NCBI GenBank assembly: GCA_031177685.1
Contig: JAPSGI010000009.1
Coordinates: 121,971-185,970, forward strand
DNA length: 64,000 nucleotides
Origin: Solirubrobacteraceae bacterium
GTDB lineage: Bacteria; Actinomycetota; Thermoleophilia; Solirubrobacterales; Solirubrobacteraceae
Reading direction: 5' to 3'
The notes under the pieces were generated by a model, which worked only from the letters and a program-made list of their open reading frames with translations, ran no database searches and was not told the DNA's origin. Below, piece by piece: positions 43,461 to 51,406 of this stretch. The position numbers were made by a program, and so were the translations under genes. Every line of letters begins with the position of its first letter. The first letter of the stretch is position 1.

Positions 43461-44257
43461 CCGTCGAGGGCGTCCAGCGCCTTTGCCACCGCGGCGGCGA
43501 ACGCCCGCGGCTGGTCGGTGGGGATCAGGTGGCCGGTCTCGGACACCGCCACCAGTCGCGATCCCGCGATCAGCCGGTGGGTGCGCCGCGTCGTGCGACG
43601 GAAGACGGGCTCGCCGACGTCGCCGATCAGCAGCGTCACCGGACAGGAGATCCGCCGCACGGCTGCCGCGCGCGGCCGCGGCACGACGAGCTGCAGGACC
43701 TCGCGCAGCGACGCCCGCGCGTGCTCGCGCGCGACGCGCCGCCACTCGTCCGGGTAGCCGTCGTAGGAGTTGCCGCCGGTCGTGTGGCGCGTCGCCCAGC
43801 GGTAGTAGCCCTCCGCCGCCGCCGGGGCGTCGCGGCGCGCCAGCCAGCGCAGCAGCATCGCCGTGACCGCGCGCGCGACGGACACCGAAGGGTGGCGCAC
43901 CACCGCGTAGGCCGGCTCGGCCACTACCAGGGCGCGGACCAGGTCCGGGCGCCGGACCGCGAGCTCCAGCGCCACCACCGCCCCACCGCTCTGCGTCACC
44001 ACGGCGGCGGGCGCGGCCCCGAGCGCCTCCAGCAGCCGCGCGGCGTCGTCCACGTGCTCGCGCAGGCCGCGCGCCAGGCGCCCCTGCGAGCCGCCGAACC
44101 CGCGCCGGTCGTAGACGATCAGGCGCCACCGCGCCGGCAGGTGGGGCAGCGCCCACTCCCACACCACGCCGTGGGCGCCGGTCCCGTGGAGGAAGAGGAC
44201 CGGCGGCCCCTCGCCGCGCTCCTCGTAGTGCAGCCCGTCGATCGTCCCCGGCACCAC
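43457..44257 (-). CDS. Alpha/beta-hydrolase fold enzyme
   Basis: A 266-residue hydrolase. It has the oxyanion segment VLFLHGTGAHGVVWEW, the nucleophile elbow VVTQSGGAVVALEL (Ser in QSGGA), an acid near LLIGDVGEPVF and a His in SETGHLIPTDQP. Substrate unknown. GTG start at 44257, with TAGGGT 6 nt upstream. Its stop overlaps the nuclease-like gene at CTAG. Confidence 0.83.
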   Translation of the reverse strand: MVPGTIDGLHYEERGEGPPVLFLHGTGAHGVVWEWALPHLPARWRLIVYDRRGFGGSQGRLARGLREHVDDAARLLEALGAAPAAVVTQSGGAVVALELAVRRPDLVRALVVAEPAYAVVRHPSVSVARAVTAMLLRWLARRDAPAAAEGYYRWATRHTTGGNSYDGYPDEWRRVAREHARASLREVLQLVVPRPRAAAVRRISCPVTLLIGDVGEPVFRRTTRRTHRLIAGSRLVAVSETGHLIPTDQPRAFAAAVAKALDALDG

Positions 44258-44263
44258 CGGACG

Positions 44264-44269
44264 ACCCTA
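44264..44269 (-). promoter_or_regulatory. Possible -10 hexamer TAGGGT
   Basis: TAGGGT is 6 nt before the GTG at 44257 in the 40-bp gap divergent from the SRPBCC gene. Confidence 0.4.
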
Positions 44270-44297
44270 CCCGCCGCCGGCCGGGTATGACTCCTGC

Positions 44298-44747
44298 GTG
44301 CCCTCCTACGAGCGCCAGCAGTCGGCGCGGATCGCCGCCCCCGTCCAGGTGTGCTTCGACGTGCTGACGGACTACGAGTCGGTCCCGGAGTGGCAGGGCC
44401 CGGTGAAGCGCTGCGACGTGCTGGAGCGCGACGAGCGCGGCCGCGGGGCCGTGGTGGAGTACGAGGTCGACGCGAAGCTGCGCACGATCTCCTACCGCCT
44501 GCGCCAGTGCTACGACGAGCCGCACCGCATCGACAGCGAGTACCTCTCGGGCGACGTGCGCGACCTCGACGGGCACTGGACTTTCGAGCCCGACGGCGAC
44601 GGCGGCACGAACGTCCGCTTCTCGCTGCGCATCGACCCCGGCCGGTTCGTCCCCGGGCCGGTGCGCCGCATGCTGGAGGAGCGGGTGATGGGCCAGGCCG
44701 TCCAGGACCTGCGCCGGCGCGCCGAGGAGGTGGCCGCCGGCCGATGA
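44298..44747 (+). CDS. SRPBCC (START-like) domain protein
   Basis: A 149-residue protein. The fold is visible in RIAAPVQVCFDVLTDYESVP, then WQGPVKRCDVLERD, then SLRIDPGRFVPGPVRRMLEE. Such helix-grip proteins bind lipids or polyketides or act as cyclases; the ligand is unknown. GTG start at 44298. It overlaps the acylphosphatase gene as ATGA, so the two are coupled. Confidence 0.85.
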   Translation: MPSYERQQSARIAAPVQVCFDVLTDYESVPEWQGPVKRCDVLERDERGRGAVVEYEVDAKLRTISYRLRQCYDEPHRIDSEYLSGDVRDLDGHWTFEPDGDGGTNVRFSLRIDPGRFVPGPVRRMLEERVMGQAVQDLRRRAEEVAAGR

Positions 44748-45010
44748 TCCGCCGCCGGGTCGTGGTGCGCGGACGCGTACAGGGGGTGTTCTTCCGCGAC
44801 ACCGTGCGCCGCCGCGCCGAGTCGCGCGGCGTGGCCGGCTGGGCGCGCAACCGCGAGGACGGCGCCGTGGAGGCGGTGTTCGAAGGCGAGGGCAGGGCGG
44901 TCGACGCGCTCGTGCGCTTCTGCCGCGAGGGGCCGGCGCGCGCCGACGTCAGCGACGTGGACGTGTCCGAGGAGGACCCCGAGGGCCTCAGCGGCTTCGC
45001 GATTCGCTAG
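44744..45010 (+). CDS. acyP: Acylphosphatase
   Basis: An 88-residue acylphosphatase that hydrolyses acyl phosphates. Catalytic Arg18 lies in RGRVQGVFFRDTVRRRAES and Asn36 in VAGWARNREDGAVEAVFEG, and the length is typical. It follows the SRPBCC gene with an ATGA overlap and converges on the macro-domain gene with a CTAG overlap. Confidence 0.93.
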   Translation: MIRRRVVVRGRVQGVFFRDTVRRRAESRGVAGWARNREDGAVEAVFEGEGRAVDALVRFCREGPARADVSDVDVSEEDPEGLSGFAIR

Positions 45011-45507
45011 GCCGCCAGCGCGCGCTCGAAGGCCGCGCGCGCCTGCGCCCCGCGCACGCAGAACACGACTCGTTCCAGACCACTGCCCGCGGCGAGGTGG
45101 CGGCGCACCTCTTCGACCTCGATCCGGGCCGCCTCGTCGACCGGGAAGCCGCCGACGCCCGTCCCGAAGGCCACGAGCGCGAGGCTGCGCGCGCCCAGCT
45201 CGTCCGCCCTGGCGAGCGTGCCCGCGGTGGCGCGGCGGATGACCCCGGCGCTCGTCGGCCCGCCCAGCTCCATGGTCGCGGCGTGGATCACCCAGCGCGA
45301 CGGCATGTCGCCGGCCGTCGTCTCCACGGCCTCGCCCAGGCCGATCGGCGCGCGCTCGCGGCTCTCGCGCTCCACCGCCTCCCCGCCCGCGCGGGCGATC
45401 GCGGCCGCGACCCCGCCCCCGTGGCGCAGCTGCGTGTTGGCGGCGTTGGCGATCGCGTCGACGGCGAGCGCCGTCACGTCGGCTTCGAGGACCTCGACGT
45501 CGGCCAC
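45007..45507 (-). CDS. Macro-domain protein
   Basis: A 166-residue macro domain. The signature is VDAIANAANTQLRHGGGVAA, then RWVIHAATMELGGPTSAGVI, and LALVAFGTGVGGFPVDEAA near the end. Macro domains bind ADP-ribose or remove it from proteins or O-acetyl-ADP-ribose. GTG start at 45507, 16 nt after the SepIVA-like gene. Its stop overlaps acylphosphatase at CTAG. Confidence 0.92.
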   Translation of the reverse strand: MADVEVLEADVTALAVDAIANAANTQLRHGGGVAAAIARAGGEAVERESRERAPIGLGEAVETTAGDMPSRWVIHAATMELGGPTSAGVIRRATAGTLARADELGARSLALVAFGTGVGGFPVDEAARIEVEEVRRHLAAGSGLERVVFCVRGAQARAAFERALAA

Positions 45508-45523
45508 GACCGGCGCCGCGCGG

Positions 45524-45988
45524 TCAGGAGACCTCGGCCGGCTCGTCCTTGCCGGCGAGGCGGTCGCGGCCCCGCTGGACCGCGCCGATGAACTTCGTGA
45601 GGTTGATCTCCAGCGTGTTGAGGATCTCGTCGGCGTAGTCCTCGGCGCCAAGGCGGATCTCGCGCTCGCGCGCCCGCGCGTCCTCGATGATGTCCTCGGC
45701 CGCGCGCTCCGCCTGCTTGGTGATCTCCTCCTGGGCGATCAGCTTCTCCTGGCGGTCGCGCGCCTCCTTGACGATGCGCTCGGCCTCGCGCTTGGCCTCG
45801 GCGAGCATCTCCTGGCGCTCCTTGACGATCCAGCGCGCCTGCTTGATCTCCTCGGGGATCGTCGCGCGCATCTGATCGAGGATGTCGTAGATCTCCTCCT
45901 TGTCCACGCGCACCTGGTCCGTCAGCGGGACGGGCTTGGCGTTGTGGACGAGGTCGTCGAGCTTGTCGATCAGTACGAGGACGTCCAT
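45524..45988 (-). CDS. DivIVA-like coiled-coil protein, probable SepIVA relative
   Basis: A 154-residue cytoplasmic protein. Residues 1-48 are a small domain (LIDKLDDLVHNAKPVPLTDQ, then VRVDKEEIYDILDQMRATIP), and residues 50-140 are a long charged coiled coil with AKREAERIVKEARDRQEK. The layout and the place near coaD, rsmD and yceD-rnc match the mycobacterial SepIVA (DivIVA-like) septation protein; orthology is inferred from this. A GAGGAAAG ribosome binding site is present. The N-terminal domain is repeated twice in the protein at 47019. Confidence 0.75.
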   Translation of the reverse strand: MDVLVLIDKLDDLVHNAKPVPLTDQVRVDKEEIYDILDQMRATIPEEIKQARWIVKERQEMLAEAKREAERIVKEARDRQEKLIAQEEITKQAERAAEDIIEDARAREREIRLGAEDYADEILNTLEINLTKFIGAVQRGRDRLAGKDEPAEVS

Positions 45989-46004
45989 GGCTTTCCTCTG
46001 TTCG

Positions 46005-46502
46005 TCAGCGCTGGAGTTCTTCCTTCAACCGCTCGACCACGCCCGGCGGGACCATGTCGTCCACGTCGCCCCCGAAGGTAGCCAGCTCCTTGACCCCACT
46101 GGAGCTCAGGAAACTGTACTGGGGGCTCGCCATGAGATAGACGGACTCTATCTCCGGGGCCTGCTTGCGGTTGAGCTGGTGCATCTCGAACTCGTACTCG
46201 AAGTCGGAGATCGCGCGCAGCCCCTTGACGATCGCCATCGCGCCCTTCTCGCGCGCGAAGTCCACGACGAGGTTGGAGAACGGCTCGACGCGCACGTTGT
46301 TCAGCTCCGACGTGGCCCGCTCCACGAACGCGACGCGCTCGGCCGTCGAGAACAGCGTCTTGCCCTTGCGGATCGGCACGTCGACCACCGCGACGATCAG
46401 CTCCTCGTACATCGCCGCGGCGCGGTTGATCACGTCGAGGTGCCCGTTGGTGATCGGGTCGTAGGAGCCGGGGCAGATCGCGATGCGGTTGTCAGGAGCC
46501 AT
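46005..46502 (-). CDS. coaD: Phosphopantetheine adenylyltransferase
   Basis: A 165-residue enzyme of CoA synthesis that transfers AMP to 4'-phosphopantetheine. The nucleotidyl-transferase motifs are present: ICPGSYDPITNGHLDVINRA, VVDVPIRKGKTLFSTAERVA and FLSSSGVKELATFGGDVDDM. It overlaps rsmD by 11 nt and precedes the SepIVA-like gene. Confidence 0.96.
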   Translation of the reverse strand: MAPDNRIAICPGSYDPITNGHLDVINRAAAMYEELIVAVVDVPIRKGKTLFSTAERVAFVERATSELNNVRVEPFSNLVVDFAREKGAMAIVKGLRAISDFEYEFEMHQLNRKQAPEIESVYLMASPQYSFLSSSGVKELATFGGDVDDMVPPGVVERLKEELQR

Positions 46503-47022
46503 GGATGCGAATCAGCGTGTCGCCGTAGCGGCGCTCGTCGAGCAGCGGGATGTCCAGTTCGAGAGGGGCCCGCCGGTCGCTCTCGACCACGACCCGGGCG
46601 CCGGGGGCGAGGAGCGGCGGCAGCGCGCCGGCCAGGTCGCCCGCGAGCGCGGAGGCGCGGCGGTATGGAGGATCGATGAGGACCAGATCGTATTGGCGCC
46701 CGCGCTTTCGTGCAGCGCGCAGGGAGGCGCGGGCGTCGGCGCGCTGCACCTCGGCGTCGATGCCCAGGCTCGCGAGGTTGGCCCGCACGGCGCGCGCCGC
46801 GGCCGCGGAGCTGTCCACGAACGTCGCCTCCGCGGCGCCGCGCGAGAGCGCCTCGATGCCGAGGGCGCCGGAGCCGGCGAACAGGTCGAGGACCCGCGCG
46901 CCGGACACGTCGCCCAGCGCGGAGAACAGCGCCTCGCGCACGCGCTCGGACGTCGGGCGCGTGTGCGCGCCGCGCGGCGCGGCGAGCCGGCGGCCCCCGT
47001 GGCGGCCGGCGACGACCCTCAC
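46492..47022 (-). CDS. rsmD: 16S rRNA (guanine-966-N2)-methyltransferase
   Basis: A 176-residue methyltransferase. It has the SAM motif VLDLFAGSGALGIEALSRGA and the catalytic LVLIDPPYRRAS. The N-terminal MRVVAGRHGGRRLAAP, then THTRPTSERVREALFSALGD region is typical. GTG start at 47022 overlaps the stop of the small tandem-domain gene (GTGA). Common partner of coaD. Confidence 0.95.
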   Translation of the reverse strand: MRVVAGRHGGRRLAAPRGAHTRPTSERVREALFSALGDVSGARVLDLFAGSGALGIEALSRGAAEATFVDSSAAAARAVRANLASLGIDAEVQRADARASLRAARKRGRQYDLVLIDPPYRRASALAGDLAGALPPLLAPGARVVVESDRRAPLELDIPLLDERRYGDTLIRIHGS

Positions 47023-47327
47023 GGCGCCTCGCGCGCGAGCTCCGGAACCACGACCCGCAGCGTGTCCAGGATCGCGTAGACCGCCTCGCGCTCGACGCGG
47101 ACCTGCCCCGTCAGCGGGACCGTCCCGGCCTCGCGCACGATCGACTCCAGTTCGCCGATCAGGCCGAGCGCGTCGTGCGAACGGCGCAGCGCCGCGACCT
47201 CCCCGCGCAGCGCGCCGACCAGCGAGTCGAGCTCGGCGCGATCCACGCGCACCCGGTCGCTCAGCGGGACCGGCTTGGCCTCGTGGACGAGGTCGTCGAT
47301 CCCGTCGATGAGCTCGAGGGCGTACAC
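47019..47327 (-). CDS. Small protein with two tandem SepIVA-like N-terminal domains
   Basis: A 102-residue protein made of two copies of one unit. Repeat 1 (residues 1-48) has LIDGIDDLVHEAKPVPLSDR and VRVDRAELDSLVGALR. Repeat 2 (52-98) has LIGELESIVREAGTVPLTGQ and VRVEREAVYAILDTLR. Both match residues 1-48 of the SepIVA-like protein encoded 1 kb downstream. The long coiled coil is missing. It sits 2 nt after recG and overlaps rsmD. It may bind or compete with the coiled-coil protein; that is inference. Confidence 0.8.
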   Translation of the reverse strand: MYALELIDGIDDLVHEAKPVPLSDRVRVDRAELDSLVGALRGEVAALRRSHDALGLIGELESIVREAGTVPLTGQVRVEREAVYAILDTLRVVVPELAREAP

Positions 47328-47329
47328 GG

Positions 47330-49441
47330 CTACGCCGGGATCGGCTCGACGGCCTCGGGGCCGTACGCGCGGGCGAGCGCGTCCGCGAGCAGGGCGTGCT
47401 CGGGCGCCTCGAGCTCCGCGTCGTCATCCAGCAGCGCGCGCGCGTGGGCGCGGGCGCGGTCCAGCAGCTCGGCGTCCCGGGGTAGGCGCGCCACCCGGAA
47501 CTCCGCCAGCCCGTGCTGGCGCGTGCCCACGATCTCGCCCTCGCCGCGCAGCTCGAGGTCGATCTCCGCCAGCCGGAACCCGTCGTGGTGCTCGGCCAGC
47601 GCGCGCAGGCGCGCCGACTCGGGCGGCCCGAACAGGATGCAGACCGACGCGTGCTCGCCGCGCCCGACGCGCCCGCGCAGCTGGTGCAGCTGGGAGATGC
47701 CGTAGCGCTCGGCGTTCTCCACGAGCATCACGGTGGCGTTGGGCACGTCGATGCCGACCTCGATCACCGAGGTGGCGACCAGCACGTCGGCGTGGCCGTC
47801 GGCGAAGGCCGCCATCGCCTCCTGCTTGTGGCGCGGGCGCATCTGGCCGTGCAGCAGCACGACCTCGAAGTCCGCGAACTCGGTGCGCGACAGCCGCTCG
47901 AACTCCGCGGTCGCGGCCTTGGCCTGCAGCGCCTCGGACTCCTCCACCAGCGGGCAAACGACGAAGGCCTGGCGCCCGGCGCGCAGCTCCTCGCGGATGC
48001 GCTCGTAGGCGCGCGCGCGCTCGCGGTCGCTGCCGGCGACGTGGGTCTCCACCGGCTTGCGCCCGCTGGGCAGCTCGCGCAGCGCGGTGGTGTCGAGGTC
48101 GCCGTAGGCCGTCAGCGCCAGGGTGCGCGGGATCGGCGTGGCGGTCAGGTGCAGGACGTGCGGGGAGAGCCCGTCGGGCGCCTTGCGGTCCAGCCGGCGG
48201 CGCTGGTCGACGCCGAAGCGGTGCTGCTCGTCGACCACCGCGACGGCCAGCCGGTCGAACTCCACCGCCTCCTCGATCAGCGCGTGCGTGCCGACGAGCA
48301 GCGACAGCTCGCCGGTGGACAGCTTGGCCAGCGCGTCCGCGCGCCGGCGCGCGGGGGTGGAGCCGGTCAGCAGCGCGGCGCTGACGCTCTCGCCCCCCAG
48401 CAGGCGCTGGACCGTCGCGAAGTGCTGCTCCGCCAGGGTCTCGGTGGGCGCCATGAGCGCCGCCTGCATGCCGTGGTCGACGGCGCGCAGCATCGCGGCG
48501 AGCGCCACGACGGTCTTGCCGGACCCCACCTCGCCCATCAGCAGCCGCTGCATCGGGACGGGCTGCGCCATGTCGGCGTCGATCTCGGCGATCGCGCGGC
48601 GCTGGTCGTCGGTCGGGGCGAAGGGCAGCTCGTCGCGCAGCCAGCGGGCGGTCAGCGGCGCGGGCCCGTCGAGCGGCGCCGCCGTCCCCGCGGTGCGCCG
48701 GCGGGCCTTGCGCCGCAGCAGGACGAGCTCCAGCAGCAGGATCTCCTCGAAGGCGAGGCGCCTTCTGGCTTCGCCCGCGTCGCTGTCGGTGTCGGGGAAA
48801 TGCACGGCCGTCAGGGAGGCGGGGCGGTCGGGGAGGCGCTCCCGTGCCCGCATGCGGGCCGGCAGCGGCTCGGGCACGTCGACGATCTCCTCGCGGTGCG
48901 CGCGCACCAGCTCGAGGATCTGGGTGGACGTGATTCCCTCCGTGGCCGGGTAGTGGGCCACCTCGGCGCCGCCGGCCACCGCGTCGGTGGTCGGCGCGTG
49001 GCCCTGGACCGAGAAGGCGTTGCGGCCCCTGTACTTGCCGTGCAGGACCAGCCGCGTGCCGGGCTTGTACTTCTGCTCGAGCCAGGGCTGGTTGAAGAAC
49101 GTCACCTTCATGGGGCCGGACTCGTCCGCCACCGTGGCCTCCACCAGCGGGCGCATTCCGCGCCGGCGCACCGGCCGCGAGCGGATCGAGCGCACCTCGA
49201 CGACCACGGTGGCCGACTCGCCGGCCACGAGCGTGGCGACGGTCCGCGCTTCGCGACCGGCGTCGTGGGGCAGGTGCTCGAGCAGGTCGCCCACGGTGTG
49301 CAGGCCCAGCCGCTCCAGCGCCACCCTGGCCTTCGGGTACGGCGCGCCGAGCTGCGCGTCCAGCCGCGACGGCCGCGGCAGGCGGACCGCCGGCAGGTCC
49401 TCGACCGCCAGCGGCTCCCCGGTGGCGAACGCGCGAATCAC
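47330..49441 (-). CDS. recG: ATP-dependent DNA helicase RecG
   Basis: A 703-residue fork-regression helicase. It has an N-terminal wedge/OB domain (LGLHTVGDLLEHLPHDAGRE, ATVADESGPMKVTFFNQPWL), Walker A MGEVGSGKTVVALAAML, DEQH box VVDEQHRFGVDQRRRL, motif VI QLRGRVGRGEHASVC and a C-terminal TRG region. GTG start at 49441, with CAGACT 6 nt upstream. A copy of the palindromic element lies between it and the upstream fakA-like gene. Confidence 0.95.
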   Translation of the reverse strand: MIRAFATGEPLAVEDLPAVRLPRPSRLDAQLGAPYPKARVALERLGLHTVGDLLEHLPHDAGREARTVATLVAGESATVVVEVRSIRSRPVRRRGMRPLVEATVADESGPMKVTFFNQPWLEQKYKPGTRLVLHGKYRGRNAFSVQGHAPTTDAVAGGAEVAHYPATEGITSTQILELVRAHREEIVDVPEPLPARMRARERLPDRPASLTAVHFPDTDSDAGEARRRLAFEEILLLELVLLRRKARRRTAGTAAPLDGPAPLTARWLRDELPFAPTDDQRRAIAEIDADMAQPVPMQRLLMGEVGSGKTVVALAAMLRAVDHGMQAALMAPTETLAEQHFATVQRLLGGESVSAALLTGSTPARRRADALAKLSTGELSLLVGTHALIEEAVEFDRLAVAVVDEQHRFGVDQRRRLDRKAPDGLSPHVLHLTATPIPRTLALTAYGDLDTTALRELPSGRKPVETHVAGSDRERARAYERIREELRAGRQAFVVCPLVEESEALQAKAATAEFERLSRTEFADFEVVLLHGQMRPRHKQEAMAAFADGHADVLVATSVIEVGIDVPNATVMLVENAERYGISQLHQLRGRVGRGEHASVCILFGPPESARLRALAEHHDGFRLAEIDLELRGEGEIVGTRQHGLAEFRVARLPRDAELLDRARAHARALLDDDAELEAPEHALLADALARAYGPEAVEPIPA

Positions 49442-49482
49442 ACCGTCAGTCTGGCGCGCGGCACGGTCGAAACGGCAGCCGT

Positions 49483-49517
49483 GTTGAGTTGACCGCGATA
49501 TAGGCGGCAAAGTCCAC
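49483..49517. repeat. Palindromic element, copy B (fakA-recG gap)
   Basis: A 35-bp imperfect palindrome. The left arm GTTGAGTTGACCGCG is followed by ATATA and then GGCGGCAAAGTCCAC. It abuts the stop codon of the fakA-like gene and ends 41 nt before the recG start on the minus strand. Related to copies A and C. Confidence 0.75.
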
Positions 49518-51169
49518 TACGCGGCGGCGAGGAGCCACCAGTAGGACGGCTGACCGCCCTCGCTGTGCTCGAGCTCGACCCCGTCGGGCACGAGCGCGCT
49601 GACGCGCTCGCCGTCCAGCGGCGCTCCCTCGCCGGAGATGCACGTGAGCAGCTCCGCTCCGTCGCCGAGCGCGGCGAGCACGGCGCGCAGCGTCTCCTCG
49701 GGCTCGCCCCAGGCGACGATCTCGTCCTCCACGAACCCGACCGCCTCCCCGCGGAGGAAGCGCCCGTGCGCGTCGTCGCGCGCGGCGGGCGCGACCGCGC
49801 CGGTGCGCAGGTGCGCCAGCTCGCGCTCCATCGCCGCCGCGTTGACGTGCGCGTCGCGGCCCGGCTCCAGGGCTATCGCGGCCGCCAGGCCGGCCTGCAT
49901 GGACCGCGTCGGCACCACGCGCACGCGCTTGTCCGACATCGCGGCCGCGCGCTCGGCGGCCATGATCACGTTGGGGCTGTTGGGCAGCACCACGACCTGC
50001 TCGGCGGGGACGGCGTGCATGCCGGCCAGGAGGTCGTAGGTGGACGGGTTGAGCGTCGGGCCGCCGTCCAGCGTGCGCACGCCCAGCTCGTGGAACAGCG
50101 CCTTCATGCCGTCCCCGCTGACCACGGCGAGCGCACCGCAGCACGGCTGCTCGGCGCCGTTGCGCGAGCCCAGCCGCTCGGTGCGCTCCTCGATCTGCCG
50201 CTCCATGTCGGCGACGTCGAGGTGCGTGACGCTCTGCACGTCCTCGAACACGGCGGTCGCCGCCTCCGGGTCGTCGGTGTGGACGTGGACCTTCAGCGTC
50301 GTCGGGTCGCCGACCACCAGGACCGAGTCGCCGAGCTCCTCCAGGGCGCGGCGGTAGCGCGCGGGGTCGAGTCCCTCGCCGGTCACCACGAAATTCGTGC
50401 AGTAGCGGAAGGTCGAGGACTCGTGCTGGGGATGCGTCACGCGCGCGGCGGCGTGGTGCTCGATCTCGGGCGCCGCGGCGCCGCGCAGCGCCGCCACGAC
50501 GCCCGCGAAGATCACCGTCAGCGCGTGGCCGCCGGCGTCCACGACGCCGGCCTCCCGCAGGACCGGGAGCAGCTCGGGGCCGCGCTTGACCGACTCGCGC
50601 CCGGCGGCGATCGCGCGCTCCAGCACGTCGGCGATGGCCGCGTCCTGGACGTCGGGCGGCGCGTCCGGCCCCAAGCGGGGATCGGGCATGTGCGCCAGCT
50701 CGGAGGCCACCCGGTGGGCCATCTCGCGCACGACCGTGAGGATCGTCCCCTCGGCCGGGTCGCGGACGGAGTCGTAGGCGCGGTCGGCCGCGCGGGCCAG
50801 GGCGGCGCCGATCAGCACCGGGTCCACGAGCTCGCCCGGACGCGAGGCCAGCTCCTCGGCGGCCCCGCGAATCAGCTGGGAGAGGATCACGCCGCTGTTC
50901 CCGCGCGCTCCCAGCAGCGCGGCGCGCGCCACCGAGTCGACGATCTCGTCGCGGCCGATCTCGTCCACCGTGCGCTCGGGTCCCTTGCCGGACAGGCGGT
51001 CGAGCTCGACGAGCACCGCGCGCAGCGTGAGCACCATGTTGTCGCCGGTGTCGCCGTCGGCGACGGGGAAGACGTTGAGGTCGTTGACCTCCTGGCGGCG
51101 CGCCTCCAGGTGCGCGAGCGCCCCCTGGACGGCGGCGCGGAACCGGACGAGGTTGGCTGCTTCGGCCAC
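49517..51169 (-). CDS. fakA: DhaL/DAK2-domain protein, fatty acid kinase A-like
   Basis: A 550-residue protein. The N-terminal DhaL-type ATP-binding domain has NDLNVFPVADGDTGDNMVLT and ALLGARGNSGVILSQLIRGA, with the phosphate loop DAGGHALTVIFAGVVAAL. The C-terminal half resembles the DegV-like part of FakA (LKVHVHTDDPEAATAVFEDV, QVVVLPNSPNVIMAAERAA). FakA phosphorylates fatty acids bound to FakB. No fakB is nearby. GTG start at 51169. It lies between rpmB and recG, the usual order rpmB-fakA-recG. Confidence 0.88.
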   Translation of the reverse strand: MAEAANLVRFRAAVQGALAHLEARRQEVNDLNVFPVADGDTGDNMVLTLRAVLVELDRLSGKGPERTVDEIGRDEIVDSVARAALLGARGNSGVILSQLIRGAAEELASRPGELVDPVLIGAALARAADRAYDSVRDPAEGTILTVVREMAHRVASELAHMPDPRLGPDAPPDVQDAAIADVLERAIAAGRESVKRGPELLPVLREAGVVDAGGHALTVIFAGVVAALRGAAAPEIEHHAAARVTHPQHESSTFRYCTNFVVTGEGLDPARYRRALEELGDSVLVVGDPTTLKVHVHTDDPEAATAVFEDVQSVTHLDVADMERQIEERTERLGSRNGAEQPCCGALAVVSGDGMKALFHELGVRTLDGGPTLNPSTYDLLAGMHAVPAEQVVVLPNSPNVIMAAERAAAMSDKRVRVVPTRSMQAGLAAAIALEPGRDAHVNAAAMERELAHLRTGAVAPAARDDAHGRFLRGEAVGFVEDEIVAWGEPEETLRAVLAALGDGAELLTCISGEGAPLDGERVSALVPDGVELEHSEGGQPSYWWLLAAA

Positions 51170-51192
51170 TTGGCGCGCGGGGCGCGGGACGG

Positions 51193-51384
51193 CTACGCCG
51201 CCTTGGTGACCTTGCCTGCCTTCAGGCAGCGCGTGCAGACGTACACGCGACGCGGCGTGCCGCCGTCGTTCACGCGGACCTTCTGGAGGTTGGGGTCGAA
51301 GCGACGCTTGGTCGCCACCATCGAGTGGCTGCGGCTGTGCCCGAAAGCCGGGCCCTTCCCACATGAATGACAGGTCTTGGCCAT
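51193..51384 (-). CDS. rpmB: Ribosomal protein L28
   Basis: A 63-residue L28: [20 protein letters not shown], then [15 protein letters not shown] and a terminal [12 protein letters not shown]. Two CxxC pairs suggest the zinc-binding (C+) form. TATACT lies 9 nt before the ATG, a consensus-like -10. Confidence 0.96.
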   Translation of the reverse strand: MAKTCHSCGKGPAFGHSRSHSMVATKRRFDPNLQKVRVNDGGTPRRVYVCTRCLKAGKVTKAA

Positions 51385-51393
51385 GAGCGGGGC

Positions 51394-51399
51394 AGTATA
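51394..51399 (-). promoter_or_regulatory. Possible -10 hexamer TATACT for rpmB
   Basis: TATACT lies 9 nt before the rpmB ATG in the 22-bp gap divergent from the kinase gene. Confidence 0.5.
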
Positions 51400-51406
51400 G
51401 GCAGAG

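Noticed and set aside
46255..46270. AAGTCCAC match inside coaD
   Set aside because: Only the outer right arm matches; there is no inverted partner or TATA centre, and the codons are conserved CoaD sequence.
49442..49510. RecG starting upstream near 49510
   Set aside because: The extra 23 residues would be read from the palindromic element and show no family similarity; GTG 49441 begins the conserved region.
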